DNA from: Ditibartonella apihabitans
GTDB lineage: Bacteria > Pseudomonadota > Alphaproteobacteria > Rhizobiales > Rhizobiaceae
Assembly (NCBI RefSeq): GCF_002007485.1
Contig: NZ_CP015820.1
Location: forward strand, 2,317,501 to 2,381,500
Direction of reading: 5' to 3'
Length of the DNA: 64,000 nt
In this document: piece after piece, positions 17,644 through 26,945 of the stretch
Position numbering within the stretch: position 1 is the first letter of the stretch
Layout of the letters: each line of letters opens with the position of its first letter
Program-made: the position numbers and the translations under genes
Notes under the pieces: model-generated
Database searches by the model: none
What the model was told of the DNA's origin: nothing
What the model saw: only the letters and a program-made list of their open reading frames with translations

Positions 17644-19641
17644 TTATATCCGATTAAACGGCCAGAAATTGAAAAACCGCTTTTTTGCCAAAGCATGAAT
17701 TCCTGATTGAATATCTGCCAAAGCATCATCGCATCGTTTAAGTGCTTTTTTATCATCATCGGCAAGCGCCACGACACGGAGTTCGTTGACCAGTCCGGCT
17801 GCTTTTTCCAGTAATGGTTTTGCCGCCTTTTTTGGCACTTTTTGTGCCCAGTCTTTGAGCATCAACGCATAGCTGCGCTTGATATTCGAGAGCTTGTTCG
17901 GCTTGTTTTTCAACACTGGCGAAAGGAGCAGCTTTTCATAAATTGCTCGTGATTTGGCAAAAGCTTCAACCACATTGCCGAATGACCCCAAACGCCACAA
18001 AACAAGTGCGTGATGGGAATGGGCTTCCAATTGTTCATCCACATTATCGAAAGGTTCATTCCCTATGATGATAAATGCTGTTTCAATGGCGCTATTGGCC
18101 GCTTTGAGCAAATCGACAGGAGTTGTCGAATCTTTGCGCCTTGCCATGGAATAGAGAACATGAGCCAAATTGCTATAAAGCCGAAAAAGCTCGTTTTTAT
18201 CCCTATCGGGATCAAGCTTAGCAATTGCCAAGCGGAAGTCCAGTTCGGACTGTTTGAGCCATATCAAACCTTGATGACCTTTTTCGTCTTCACCAAGACG
18301 GGCACGGGCAAGAGCACGCCATTGCAAAATCCGGTTAAAGAGTTTGGCGTTTTGCTGGCCTTTAATCGTGTCCAGAACTTCATTATAAAGTTTTACAGCT
18401 TCCCGTAACAGTTCACCGCGCCTTTCCGGTACTTCTATATTGGACGCCGCCTGAAGGGCCGCGCCCAATTCGATAAAATAGGAAAGCCAATCTAGCGGAC
18501 GAGCCAATTTTATTTCTTTGCCAATAGCGTTACGCAAGGCAGCAATTGCTTCATATCTTTTTTCTAGTTCCTGAGAGGGAACGGATGCAAAATTGGCAAG
18601 CTGGGTCAGATCTTTTCCCAAATTGCCATAGGTCATTGCCAGTCCCAGCGTTTCACTCTTATCTTTGAGAAGATCAATATTGGAACGATAAAGTGCGACC
18701 GATTTTTCGAGAAGTTCAATAGCACTGTCCCGATCTTTCTGCTGGGCGAAAAGCGCAAGAGCCAATGCCGTCTCGTTTTGAAGACGACTCAATGCGTGTA
18801 CACTCCCGTCGTCTTTAAATGTCGCACTGGAATTTTCGAAAGCTTTCAATGCTTTTTCCATAAGCCCGAGATTGGCTGGCGTGTCCATTGTTGCCCTTTG
18901 CATCAAGGCACGACCCATCTCGAAATAAACATAGGAAATATCTTGCGGTTGGTCATCCTCATCAAAGTAGTTCAGCGCCGTTTCAAAACGTTCAATAGCA
19001 AGGTCGAGATCATCCCTTGCTTTTTCGACCGGTTCGATTCGTGCCAATTGGGCCGCAACCAGCGCACTTGCCGAAACGGCAAGCGACCAGTAATGGAAAT
19101 TTTCTTTTGCGCGTAAAATAGCAATGGCTTCATTGAATGCATCCAATGCCAATTTCAGTCGTTCTTCACGCGGTCTTGAAAAATCAATATCCGAAAGTGC
19201 GCGATAGACATGGCCTTTCTCAGTTAAAATGAGCGCCCGATCAAACGCACCTTTCTTTTTTGGCAGCGCTCTACAGACTTCATCAAGTAAAGAAAGTCCG
19301 CGTTTAAGCCGTAAAATAGCAATTTCCCCCTCTTCGCGCAGCGCATAATTGCGTAAACACCGCACATAAGAAACAATAATCCCGCCCCAACGACTAAAAT
19401 TACGTTTGCGGGTGAAAACCTGTAAAGCTTTTTCGAAGCCCGATGCTGCCTCGTTATAGTGGGAAAGCGCATCATCATCACTGTCTTCGGCATCTGCAAG
19501 TGCCAACAAGGCTTCGGAAAGTTCTATATGCGCTTCTGCCCATGCGGTATTGTTATCGGCACGCTTTTTAAGAGACAATGCCAAATCTGCATCCTCAACC
19601 TTCTGGCGAAGTGTTTTTTTGCTGTCACTATCCAAGGCCAA
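17644..19641 (-). CDS. Large helical (TPR-like) repeat protein of unknown function
   Basis: 665 residues starting at TTG (AAAGGA nine bases before). Almost entirely helical repeats of TPR type, for example ALDAFNEAIAILRAKENF, ALKAFENSSATFKDDG and AIELLEKSVALYRSN, with acidic and basic faces. It has no signal peptide, membrane helix or enzymatic motif, and ends in a short aromatic-basic tail (FFNFWPFNRI). I do not recognise a named family. It stands alone between convergent and divergent neighbours, so context gives no function; a cytoplasmic scaffold is the simplest guess. Confidence 0.8.
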   Translation of the reverse strand: MALDSDSKKTLRQKVEDADLALSLKKRADNNTAWAEAHIELSEALLALADAEDSDDDALSHYNEAASGFEKALQVFTRKRNFSRWGGIIVSYVRCLRNYALREEGEIAILRLKRGLSLLDEVCRALPKKKGAFDRALILTEKGHVYRALSDIDFSRPREERLKLALDAFNEAIAILRAKENFHYWSLAVSASALVAAQLARIEPVEKARDDLDLAIERFETALNYFDEDDQPQDISYVYFEMGRALMQRATMDTPANLGLMEKALKAFENSSATFKDDGSVHALSRLQNETALALALFAQQKDRDSAIELLEKSVALYRSNIDLLKDKSETLGLAMTYGNLGKDLTQLANFASVPSQELEKRYEAIAALRNAIGKEIKLARPLDWLSYFIELGAALQAASNIEVPERRGELLREAVKLYNEVLDTIKGQQNAKLFNRILQWRALARARLGEDEKGHQGLIWLKQSELDFRLAIAKLDPDRDKNELFRLYSNLAHVLYSMARRKDSTTPVDLLKAANSAIETAFIIIGNEPFDNVDEQLEAHSHHALVLWRLGSFGNVVEAFAKSRAIYEKLLLSPVLKNKPNKLSNIKRSYALMLKDWAQKVPKKAAKPLLEKAAGLVNELRVVALADDDKKALKRCDDALADIQSGIHALAKKRFFNFWPFNRI

Positions 19642-19727
19642 GTGAACGATTCCTTTTATAAATTTAATCTTTGTAACATACGCGTTTCTGGTAAAAGAGA
19701 AATAACCTTGTCACGAGTGAGTAACAA

Positions 19728-20453
19728 ATGAATATAACTCCAAATATTGTCATTTTAACAGGTGCAGGCATATCGGCTGAATCGGGGCTCGAAACCTTTC
19801 GTGGTAGCGATGGTACATGGAATAAATATAAAGTTGAAGACGTAGCAACACCCGAAGGTTTTGCACGCTCGCCCGATCTCGTCAATAATTTCTATAACAA
19901 GCGCCGTCATGATGCTGCAAATGCACGCCCCAACAAGGCTCACCTTGCTCTTGCAAAACTGGAAAAGAATTTTCCGCACTCTTTTCTCCTCGTGACACAG
20001 AATGTCGACGATTTACATGAACGGGCGGGATCAAAAAATGTTCTACATATGCATGGCACCCTCAACCATGTTCTATGTCTTACATGTCACAAAAGAGCCG
20101 AATGGAAAGGCGATGTAACGGCGGAAAGCATCTGTCCGCATTGTCATGCGAAAGCGAGTCTCAGACCCGACATCGTCTGGTTCGGTGAAATTCCTTTTTA
20201 TATGGAAAAAATCGAAAAGGCATTGTCTCAAGCCGATATTTTTGCGGCTATCGGAACATCCGGCCTCGTCTATCCGGCAGCCGGTTTTGTTGGCCTTGCA
20301 CGACAAGCCGGTGCAGAATGTTTCGAAATTAACCTTGCTACCAATCCGGCTACTTATGAATTATTCGACGAGGTTATTTCCGGACCTGCAACAAAAACAG
20401 CTCCGGATTTTGTAGACAATCTCATCGCGAAATACAGTCAAGTGACAGATTGA
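19728..20453 (+). CDS. cobB: NAD-dependent protein deacylase (sirtuin, CobB type)
   Basis: 241 residues. Sir2 motifs: LTGAGISAESGLETFRG for NAD binding, TQNVDDLHERAG, catalytic His in LHMHGTLN, zinc cysteines CLTC and CPHC, and GTSGLVYPAAGF. The acyl-pocket Tyr and Arg that mark SIRT5/CobB class III enzymes are present in NNFYNKRR, so desuccinylation or demalonylation as well as deacetylation is expected. Monocistronic, divergent from the TPR-like gene. Confidence 0.95.
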   Translation: MNITPNIVILTGAGISAESGLETFRGSDGTWNKYKVEDVATPEGFARSPDLVNNFYNKRRHDAANARPNKAHLALAKLEKNFPHSFLLVTQNVDDLHERAGSKNVLHMHGTLNHVLCLTCHKRAEWKGDVTAESICPHCHAKASLRPDIVWFGEIPFYMEKIEKALSQADIFAAIGTSGLVYPAAGFVGLARQAGAECFEINLATNPATYELFDEVISGPATKTAPDFVDNLIAKYSQVTD

Positions 20454-20765
20454 AGAAAGCTGAATTAGCTGAAACCTGCCCGCCCTTCTCTGAGATCCGG
20501 ATGTTTTGTTCAAAAGAAATGTCTTCAATTCGACAGTTTTCCAATCTGTCATCCTGTTTGCATGAAACACGCAAAATCTGTTTTTCAATCCAAGCCTACC
20601 CGATCGGTAAAGTCCAGAATTGAATAACTTTCACCTCATGGAAGGAAATTCATCACCCGGTTTCAATCCAATCCCGTTTGAAAGGACAATATTACATCAC
20701 GAAAAACAAAAGCCTCCGCTCACGGCTTTCTTGTCCGCAACACAAAGATGGAAAGACCGAAAACT
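20454..20765. other. Intergenic stretch, no gene seen
   Basis: About 310 bases between the convergent sirtuin and arsC genes. No clear terminator, RNA or coding frame. Confidence 0.45.
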
Positions 20766-21137
20766 TCATTCTTCCGGTAAAATCAGCAGATTTGTCACTG
20801 TTTCAGCAGGCCTACAAAGTTGAACACCTTTCGGGCAAACAACAATCGGCCGATTGATGAGTTCCGGATGATCATGCATTTTTTTGGCGATGACATCGTC
20901 GGGCAATGATTCATCATCCAGGCCTAACTTTTTATAGGCCGGTTCTTTTGTCCGCAAAAAATCCCGTATGGAAACATTGGCACGGTTGGCTAGCCAAAGA
21001 AGCATTTCCGGTGTAGGCGGTGTTTTCAGATATTCGATAATATGGGGTTCATAACCCATAGCCCGCACAAGACCGACCACGCTTCGCGAAGTTGCACAAC
21101 GCGGGTTATGATAAATAATAACATCGGTATTTTGCAT
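20766..21137 (-). CDS. arsC: ArsC-family arsenate reductase
   Basis: 123 residues, thioredoxin-fold ArsC of the glutaredoxin-dependent type: IIYHNPRCATSRSVVGL holds the catalytic Cys and downstream Arg, and the substrate-binding arginines appear in FLRTKEP, INRPIVV and QLCRPAE. This subgroup reduces arsenate to arsenite or acts as a Spx/YffB-like glutathione-dependent reductase. No arsenite pump or ArsR is nearby, so a role in arsenic resistance is not shown by context. Confidence 0.88.
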   Translation of the reverse strand: MQNTDVIIYHNPRCATSRSVVGLVRAMGYEPHIIEYLKTPPTPEMLLWLANRANVSIRDFLRTKEPAYKKLGLDDESLPDDVIAKKMHDHPELINRPIVVCPKGVQLCRPAETVTNLLILPEE

Positions 21138-21566
21138 GAATTGGCCCTTTATTGCCGTAATTGTCGGGAAAAACTTGGTTAGTGCGAGAGGACGATATTG
21201 GATAAGACTATTCTATCTACCCTCTTTCGAATAAACTGTTTTAAATTCCCGTTTTGTTGTTCTTGACGTTCGCAATAAACTTTGTCGAACAATTTTATAG
21301 TCCTTGTCAATAGAACGCGTGGCAGGTGAGTTTTACACACTATCAAAATAAATTCGACAAAAGTGTTCTCCCATTGCCGCCCATTAAAAACGTTTCCACC
21401 ACATTGTCGCGAATTTTCCTGCCGGAGTTATTTTTAAAAGAAAGGGCAAACAAAATAATGTCGGGGTAGCAATCGGCTGATTGAATAAAACGTTTAACCG
21501 ATACGAGCGCCAAGAAACAAAAATACAAAGCTCGAAGCAAGAATAGGAACAAAGGTTGGGATTAAT
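21138..21566. other. Intergenic stretch, no gene seen
   Basis: About 430 bases between arsC and tRNA-Leu. Open frames over it run into the tRNA and look like chance frames. Confidence 0.45.
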
Positions 21567-21652
21567 TGGTGCGGGTGGTCGGAATCGAACCGACACTCCT
21601 TTTGGGAACCAGATTTTGAGTCTGGCGCGTCTACCAGTTCCACCACACCCGC
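21567..21652 (-). tRNA. tRNA-Leu(CAA)
   Basis: On the minus strand: acceptor GCGGGTG / CACCCGC, long variable arm as expected for Leu, anticodon loop CTCAAAA (anticodon CAA, reads UUG), T loop GGTTCGATTCC, and encoded ACCA end at 21570-21567. Confidence 0.96.
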
Positions 21653-21821
21653 ATCGATGAAGTGAGGACACAAACCATGTGTCACGGATTTGTTGGTTAT
21701 ATTAAGAACCGAGGTCTCGTCAACTGCCTTACACACAATTATCTTAAAAAATTTTGTTCAAGCTACTGGATTAACGCTTTAACCATCTTTAGAGATAGCT
21801 TGATTGACGAGGAATAACAAA

Positions 21822-22409
21822 ATGCTCAAAAAGCTCGGAGAGTGGACTTTATCTCTGGCAGGCCGCAGATCAGCCGAATACTGGCTGGCCTTTATCGCTT
21901 TTGTAGAGAGTTCTGTTTTCCTTATTCCGGCAGATGTCCTGTTCATCCCGATGTCACTTATCAATAAAGAAAAAACCTATCGCTATGCATTTATTGCATC
22001 ACTTTTTTCTGTTCTCGGCGGAATATTGGGATGGCTTATCGGCCATTTTGCATATGAAGCGATAGCAAAACCGGTATTGGAATTTTACGGAAAATTCGAG
22101 ACTTTCGATGCGTTGCGCAGCAATACCAGTATGGAAATCATCCTGTTATTGCTGATCACATCAGGCATATCCCATCTTCCGCCCATCAAGGTTGTTACGA
22201 TTCTTGCCGGTGTTGTCGGTATGAACATCTGGGTTTTCATAATTTCAGCAATCGTCGCACGCGGCGCACGATTCTATTTTCTGGCCTGGCTCATTAAAAA
22301 ATATGGTGCAACCATGCTGGACTATATCTTGCCAAGATTAAAATGGATTATCGCCATTGCTTGCACCGTTCTGATAATTGGCTATATTTTATATAAAATA
22401 CTGGTCTAA
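21822..22409 (+). CDS. YqaA/DedA-like membrane protein
   Basis: The ATG at 21822 with GAGGA eight bases upstream is preferred over a TTG at 21804; 195 residues. An N-terminal WTLSLAGRRSAEYWLAFIAFVESSVFLIPADVLFIP motif region with ESS..PAD, several membrane helices and the GG..GWLIGHFAYEA glycine pattern place it in the SNARE-associated/YqaA branch of the DedA superfamily, inner-membrane proteins linked to lipid scrambling or envelope homeostasis. It is 11 bases ahead of dsbB, so the two are likely co-transcribed. Confidence 0.85.
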   Translation: MLKKLGEWTLSLAGRRSAEYWLAFIAFVESSVFLIPADVLFIPMSLINKEKTYRYAFIASLFSVLGGILGWLIGHFAYEAIAKPVLEFYGKFETFDALRSNTSMEIILLLLITSGISHLPPIKVVTILAGVVGMNIWVFIISAIVARGARFYFLAWLIKKYGATMLDYILPRLKWIIAIACTVLIIGYILYKILV

Positions 22410-22420
22410 GGGGATTTGTT

Positions 22421-22963
22421 TTGATTGGTTTTGCTTCGCCCATTTATCTGTCCGGACGGCTTCAAACAATTCTTTCCTGTTTGATACTGGTCTTGATGGT
22501 GATTGCTATTGGAACCGCACTCGGTTTCGAACATATAGGCGGCTATATGCCTTGTAAACTTTGCCTTGAAGAACGTATTCCCTATTATACCGGTATACCT
22601 TTAATGATCATAACTTTGGCTTTGTCGCTCACAGGAAAACCGGGATTTCTTATCCGTTTGCTGTTTTTGATTACCGCTTTCCTAATGGTTTATAATCTCG
22701 GTCTATCAATCTATCATGCCGGTGCGGAATATAAATTCTGGCCAGGTCCAACAGATTGTTCGGCGGCCGCTACAGCCATTACTTCCGATGCAAATGATCT
22801 ACTGGCAAATCTGAACAAAAAACGACCACCTTCCTGTGATACTGCGGCCGGTTATTTTCTAGGGCTTTCATTTGCCGGTTGGAATGCTGTATCGAGCCTT
22901 TTTCTAGCCTTTCTTGCTCTTGTCGGCACTTTTTGTGCATACAAAAAAAATGGTGAACATTAA
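22421..22963 (+). CDS. dsbB: Disulfide bond formation protein DsbB
   Basis: 180 residues from a TTG start with AAGGGG seven bases upstream. Four-helix inner-membrane protein that reoxidises DsbA and passes electrons to quinone. The first periplasmic pair is CKLC (Cys 45 and 48, in GGYMPCKLCLEERIPYY) and the second pair lies in the long loop (PTDCSAA and PPSCDTA). Neighbouring yqaA-like and gluQ genes are tightly packed; the stop overlaps the gluQ start by 14 bases. A dsbA gene is not in the window. Confidence 0.93.
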   Translation: MIGFASPIYLSGRLQTILSCLILVLMVIAIGTALGFEHIGGYMPCKLCLEERIPYYTGIPLMIITLALSLTGKPGFLIRLLFLITAFLMVYNLGLSIYHAGAEYKFWPGPTDCSAAATAITSDANDLLANLNKKRPPSCDTAAGYFLGLSFAGWNAVSSLFLAFLALVGTFCAYKKNGEH

Positions 22964-23828
22964 GCCCGTCCGGTTACGTTTCGCACCTAGCCCCAACGGC
23001 TATCTCCATCTCGGGCACGCCTATTCGGCGCTGGTCAACAAACATATCGCTCGAATATTAAAGGGCGAACTTGTTTTGCGCATGGAAAACATTGATACAA
23101 CACGCTGCAAAACACACTATGAAAATGCGATTGTGGAAGATCTATCATGGCTAGGGGTCGATTTCCGAAAACCTTTCCGGCGACAATCGGAACATTTTTC
23201 AGACTATCAAAAAGCACTTGATGAACTTGAAAAACTCGGTCTTGTCTATCCCGCATTTTTGACCCGTGGAGAGGTAAAAGAAATCATTGCCGAAGCCGAG
23301 CGAAAGGGCAAAAATTGGCCGCGTGACCCCGATGGCACACCGCTTTATCCGACGGATGAACGTTCGCTTTCAAAGTCAAAAGCACGCGAAATGATTGCCG
23401 AAGGTGTGCCTTATTCATGGCGGCTTAACATGGATCTTGCATTGCGTTTTTCAGGTAACGATCTCTACTGGTACGAATTTCATGGCAATCAGACAAAGAA
23501 AGTAATTGCTCACCCCGAACTTTGGGGCGATGTCATTATCGCACGTAAAGACATGCCGACAAGCTATCATCTATCGGTCGTTGTTGATGATGCTCTTCAG
23601 CACATCACCCATGTTGTCAGAGGCAATGATCTGTTCCAGGCCACTTCGGTTCACCGGCTCTTGCAGACGATTCTCGGTTATGAACCACCGCTTTATTACC
23701 ACCATCCGCTCGTTCTCGGTCATGATGGACACAAATTGTCAAAATCCAACAAGGACACAAGTTTGCGGTCGCTCAGAGAGAAAGGATTGACGGCGAACGA
23801 TATTTTTGCCCTTTTGCCGAAAATTTGA
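22950..23828 (+). CDS. gluQ: Glutamyl-Q tRNA(Asp) synthetase
   Basis: Start placed at MVNIKPVRL (22950), overlapping the end of dsbB by 14 bases; 292 residues. It is a short GluRS without the anticodon-binding domain: FAPSPNGYLHLGHAYSA (HIGH region), RMENIDTTRC, and the KMSKS motif as KLSKS. The enzyme glutamylates queuosine at position 34 of tRNA-Asp. The zinc-binding cysteines found in E. coli GluQ are replaced (FLTRGEV in place of CxCTR), as in several alphaproteobacteria. Confidence 0.92.
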   Translation: MVNIKPVRLRFAPSPNGYLHLGHAYSALVNKHIARILKGELVLRMENIDTTRCKTHYENAIVEDLSWLGVDFRKPFRRQSEHFSDYQKALDELEKLGLVYPAFLTRGEVKEIIAEAERKGKNWPRDPDGTPLYPTDERSLSKSKAREMIAEGVPYSWRLNMDLALRFSGNDLYWYEFHGNQTKKVIAHPELWGDVIIARKDMPTSYHLSVVVDDALQHITHVVRGNDLFQATSVHRLLQTILGYEPPLYYHHPLVLGHDGHKLSKSNKDTSLRSLREKGLTANDIFALLPKI

Positions 23829-23909
23829 CCATTGCTATCATGCGCCCTCTTTCCACGCTTTTAAAAAGCGACTAGGGTTTCCAATCATAATATTCGATGG
23901 GTTTTTAAA

Positions 23910-24401
23910 ATGATTACCATTAGACCGGCTGAAGAACGTGATCTTAAAGCCATCACTGATATTTATAACGATGCGGTAGAGAATACGCTCGCTATCTGGA
24001 ATGAAAAAACCGTCGATATTGATAATCGTCGGGAATGGTTGAAAACACGAAATGCTTCCGGATATCCGGTATTGGTTGCTGTGGATGATGGCAAAACAGT
24101 AGGCTATGCAAGCTACGGACCGTTCAGACCTTTCGAAGGCTACCGCTATTCGGCTGAAATATCCATTTATATTGAAAAGACCGAACGCGGAAAAGGAATT
24201 GGCAAAAAACTTCTGGCGGCTTTAATCACACATGCCGAACAAAACCATATCCATGTTCTTATTGCCGGTATTGAAGCGGGTAACAAAGCTTCTATCGCCA
24301 TCCATAAGGCGTTCGGCTTCACAATAACCGGACACATGCCGGAAGTTGGTACAAAAGCCGGACAGTGGCTCAATCTTGTATTGATGCAACGGATTCTCTG
24401 A
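23910..24401 (+). CDS. GNAT acetyltransferase (phosphinothricin/methionine-sulfoximine type)
   Basis: 163 residues with a full GNAT fold: ITIRPAEERDLKAITDIYNDAV at the N-terminus, YRYSAEISIYIEKTERGKGIGKKLL for acetyl-CoA binding (R-G-x-G-I/G), and AIHKAFGFTITGHMPEVGTK. The AEISIYI...E...GK pattern and W-N-E-K-T early in the sequence are typical of the Pat/Bar/MddA subgroup that acetylates methionine analogues. Which substrate matters in this organism is unknown. It converges with the GH25 gene four bases away. Confidence 0.88.
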   Translation: MITIRPAEERDLKAITDIYNDAVENTLAIWNEKTVDIDNRREWLKTRNASGYPVLVAVDDGKTVGYASYGPFRPFEGYRYSAEISIYIEKTERGKGIGKKLLAALITHAEQNHIHVLIAGIEAGNKASIAIHKAFGFTITGHMPEVGTKAGQWLNLVLMQRIL

Positions 24402-24405
24402 CACG

Positions 24406-25109
24406 TTACCAGCCGGTCGGGAACGTTTCAAACAAATCCCTCGTACCATTGAAGATATCAAGGTCGATAAAATATTCTTGGCCCCTATACCCTTGAAGAC
24501 GACCCACGGGATTATATTGCCAGAAGGCCCATTGGTGTTTGTCCGGCAAATCCGGTCGGCTAAAAATCGAACGGTACCACAACAGATAACCGGAAAACCG
24601 GCCGGCGATATAATTTTTATAGTTTTCTTCATCTGTATAAATAATTGGCTTTGAACCATAATAGCTTTCGACATGTTGAAGAAGATTGCCAAGTCTCTCT
24701 AAAATGACTTGTCGGTCAGGGTTTTTCGTTTGATCGATTTCGACATCTATTGCCGGAGGTAACATGTTTTTATATTCGGGCACCGAACTGATAAAGTTTT
24801 CTGCCTGCAACACACCGTCCGTTTCAGGCCTGAAAAATGATAAGCACCAACTCTCAAACCGGCCTCTAATGCATGGTCCCAATTTTTCTTGAATTGAGGA
24901 TCCTTGAAATCACCACCTTCTGTCGCTTTGATATAGGCAAAACTGATATTCTGGCTTTTTATTTTATGCCAATCGATTTCGCCTTGATGATGCGATACAT
25001 CAATCCCGCGAACCGGATAGTTATCAAGTGATAACCGCGCCAAGAAAAAGTAAAAAACCGCAATCAATGCAAAGACAAAAAGCAAAAAAACAAGAATGCG
25101 CTTGCCCAT
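24406..25109 (-). pseudogene. GH25 muramidase (lysozyme), split by a frameshift
   Basis: The natural start is MGKRILV at 25109 with AGGA eight bases upstream. An N-terminal membrane anchor or signal (LVFLLFVFALIAVFYFFLA) precedes the GH25 barrel: GIDVSHHQGEIDW with the first catalytic Asp, then the second half in another frame with PAIDVEID (the D-x-E pair), IIYTDEENY and WAFWQYNP. Adding one T in the T5 run (minus strand; A5 at 24833-24837 on plus) joins the frames through GAYHFFRPETDG, the expected family sequence, giving about 234 residues. As it stands the product loses the catalytic Glu. Real decay or a sequence error. Confidence 0.82.
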
Positions 25110-25843
25110 GTGATTTTTCCTGAAGAGCAAATATCCGACGCTGTCAAACACCAATTTTAATATGGTTAAATTATAGTTTTTATCTGCTTTTGACAAAAAC
25201 GATTTTCATATAAATTTTATAGCTCTTTCGCGTCGTCTATCGATTGTGGCAATTGGTAAAACCGTTCGGGTCAATTTGTTTCCAGTGGTGAAAAATCACA
25301 AAAATAAGAAGCTGATAAATCAATATCACCATGTTCAATTCAATCTGTTCAATAAAGCCTGTTTTGTTCAGGCAAACATAAAAGCCGATCGCCAATGTAA
25401 AAAACAAATTTCGACATTATTGATTGGCAAATGCATTTTCCCGATGACCGTTCTTTCCAAAAACGTCGGTGCGAGCTTTCTGATCAGGCTCAAAACCAGC
25501 GATTGAATTCTGCTTTTTTTAAAAATCAAAGGATGACATTTATCGCTATTTTTGTAACAACCGAACGGGGGAAATTTTGGGTCGAAAAATCGGAAATCAA
25601 TGAATGGAAACAGCGTTTAGCTTACTATGCCGGTGACACATAAAAAATACGGCATCCCCAATCAACGGGAGCTTATACATAGCCGGTTGTCGCGAATAAC
25701 CGGTTTGTTCAGGCTTTACCTGATCTCATTGTCGTAAATTTTCGTTGCAACCGAGCTGAGAAGTCACATTCACGAAAATTAACCCATTCACAATCGAGTG
25801 CATGCAATATTTTCCGGTTGAATTTCCTTCCAACTCAACTAAT
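25110..25843. other. Intergenic region upstream of mbfA
   Basis: About 730 bases. Two small plus-strand frames (25246-25506, 25431-25643) have no convincing ribosome site or family. An inverted repeat AGCCGGTT / AACCGG lies near 25682-25705. I see no RNA gene. Confidence 0.45.
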
Positions 25844-25858
25844 TTAGAATAATTCTAA
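25844..25858. promoter_or_regulatory. Irr box (iron control element) upstream of mbfA
   Basis: TTAGAAT-A-ATTCTAA is a perfect palindrome matching the Hyphomicrobiales ICE/Irr motif, 14 bases before the mbfA ATG. Irr represses mbfA under low iron in Agrobacterium and Bradyrhizobium, so the same is expected here. Confidence 0.85.
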
Positions 25859-25872
25859 TTTATAGGTCTCCA

Positions 25873-26859
25873 ATGTTTTCAAAACTCTTTGCATCATCCT
25901 ATCGGAAACCGTTTTCTTCGCTTAGCGAAAAGGAAATTCTCGCTCTTGCCATTTCTTCGGAAGAAGATGACGAGCGCATTTATCTTAACTATGCTGATGG
26001 TTTACGTGACGAGTTTCCGGCAACTGCCAAAATTTTTGAAAAAATGGCAGATGAGGAACATAGCCACCGCGACAGGCTGATAAAGATTTTTGAAAAACGC
26101 TTTGGCAAAATGATTCCGCTTATCCGGCGCGAACATGTGAGCGGCTTTTATGACCGCAAACCGGATTGGTTGGTTCGCCCGCTCGGCATTGATAAAGTGC
26201 GTGATTCGGTTGCACAAATGGAAGACCAATCGGCGCGCTTTTATGAACAAGCTGCCGACCATGCCAAGGATGCGGAAATCCGCAAACTCTTAGGCGATCT
26301 TGCTCTTGAAGAAAAACACCATGAAGATGTTGCTATCGAGCTTGAAAAAAAATACGCGCCGAAATCTGTTGCCGATGAAGAACGCGCAAAAGAACGCAAG
26401 CAAACGCTTCTCACATGGATACAACCGGGTCTAGCCGGTTTGATGGATGGTTCCGTTTCAACTTTGGCGCCGATTTTTGCGGCTGCCTTTGCAACTGGTG
26501 ACACAAGACAGACTTTTCTGGTCGGTTTATCGGCGTCACTCGGCGCCGGTATATCAATGGGCTTTACCGAAGCTGCCCATGATGACGGAAAGCTATCCGG
26601 CCGCGGCTCGCCAATCAAACGCGGCGTTGCCAATGGTGTTATGACATCTCTCGGCGGTCTCGGCCACGCGCTTCCGTTTCTCATACCCGATTTCCATATT
26701 GCGATTGCCATTGCATTTGCGGTTGTGTTCGTTGAATTATGGGCAATTGCATGGATTCAGAACAAATTTATGGAAACACCCTTCTGGCGTGCTGCTTTGC
26801 AGGTTGTTGTCGGCGGAGCGCTGGTTTTTGCCACCGGTATTCTTATCGGTAGTGCCTGA
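25873..26859 (+). CDS. mbfA: Membrane-bound ferritin MbfA (iron exporter)
   Basis: 328 residues. N-terminal ferritin-like (erythrin-type) domain with duplicated E...ExxH metal ligands (KMADEEHSHRDRL and DLALEEKHHEDVA), then a C-terminal VIT1-like membrane domain of about five helices starting at LTWIQPGLAGLMDGSVSTLA. MbfA exports iron and protects against iron and peroxide stress in related bacteria. The Irr box upstream fits that regulation. It stands alone, 87 bases before dut. Confidence 0.94.
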   Translation: MFSKLFASSYRKPFSSLSEKEILALAISSEEDDERIYLNYADGLRDEFPATAKIFEKMADEEHSHRDRLIKIFEKRFGKMIPLIRREHVSGFYDRKPDWLVRPLGIDKVRDSVAQMEDQSARFYEQAADHAKDAEIRKLLGDLALEEKHHEDVAIELEKKYAPKSVADEERAKERKQTLLTWIQPGLAGLMDGSVSTLAPIFAAAFATGDTRQTFLVGLSASLGAGISMGFTEAAHDDGKLSGRGSPIKRGVANGVMTSLGGLGHALPFLIPDFHIAIAIAFAVVFVELWAIAWIQNKFMETPFWRAALQVVVGGALVFATGILIGSA

Positions 26860-26945
26860 AAAAGACCGGCCCTAAGGGAACTTGTAACTTTCTGCCATCC
26901 CCTTTAAAAGGACTGGCAGTGATTATATCGTCCTGAAGGCTTTCC

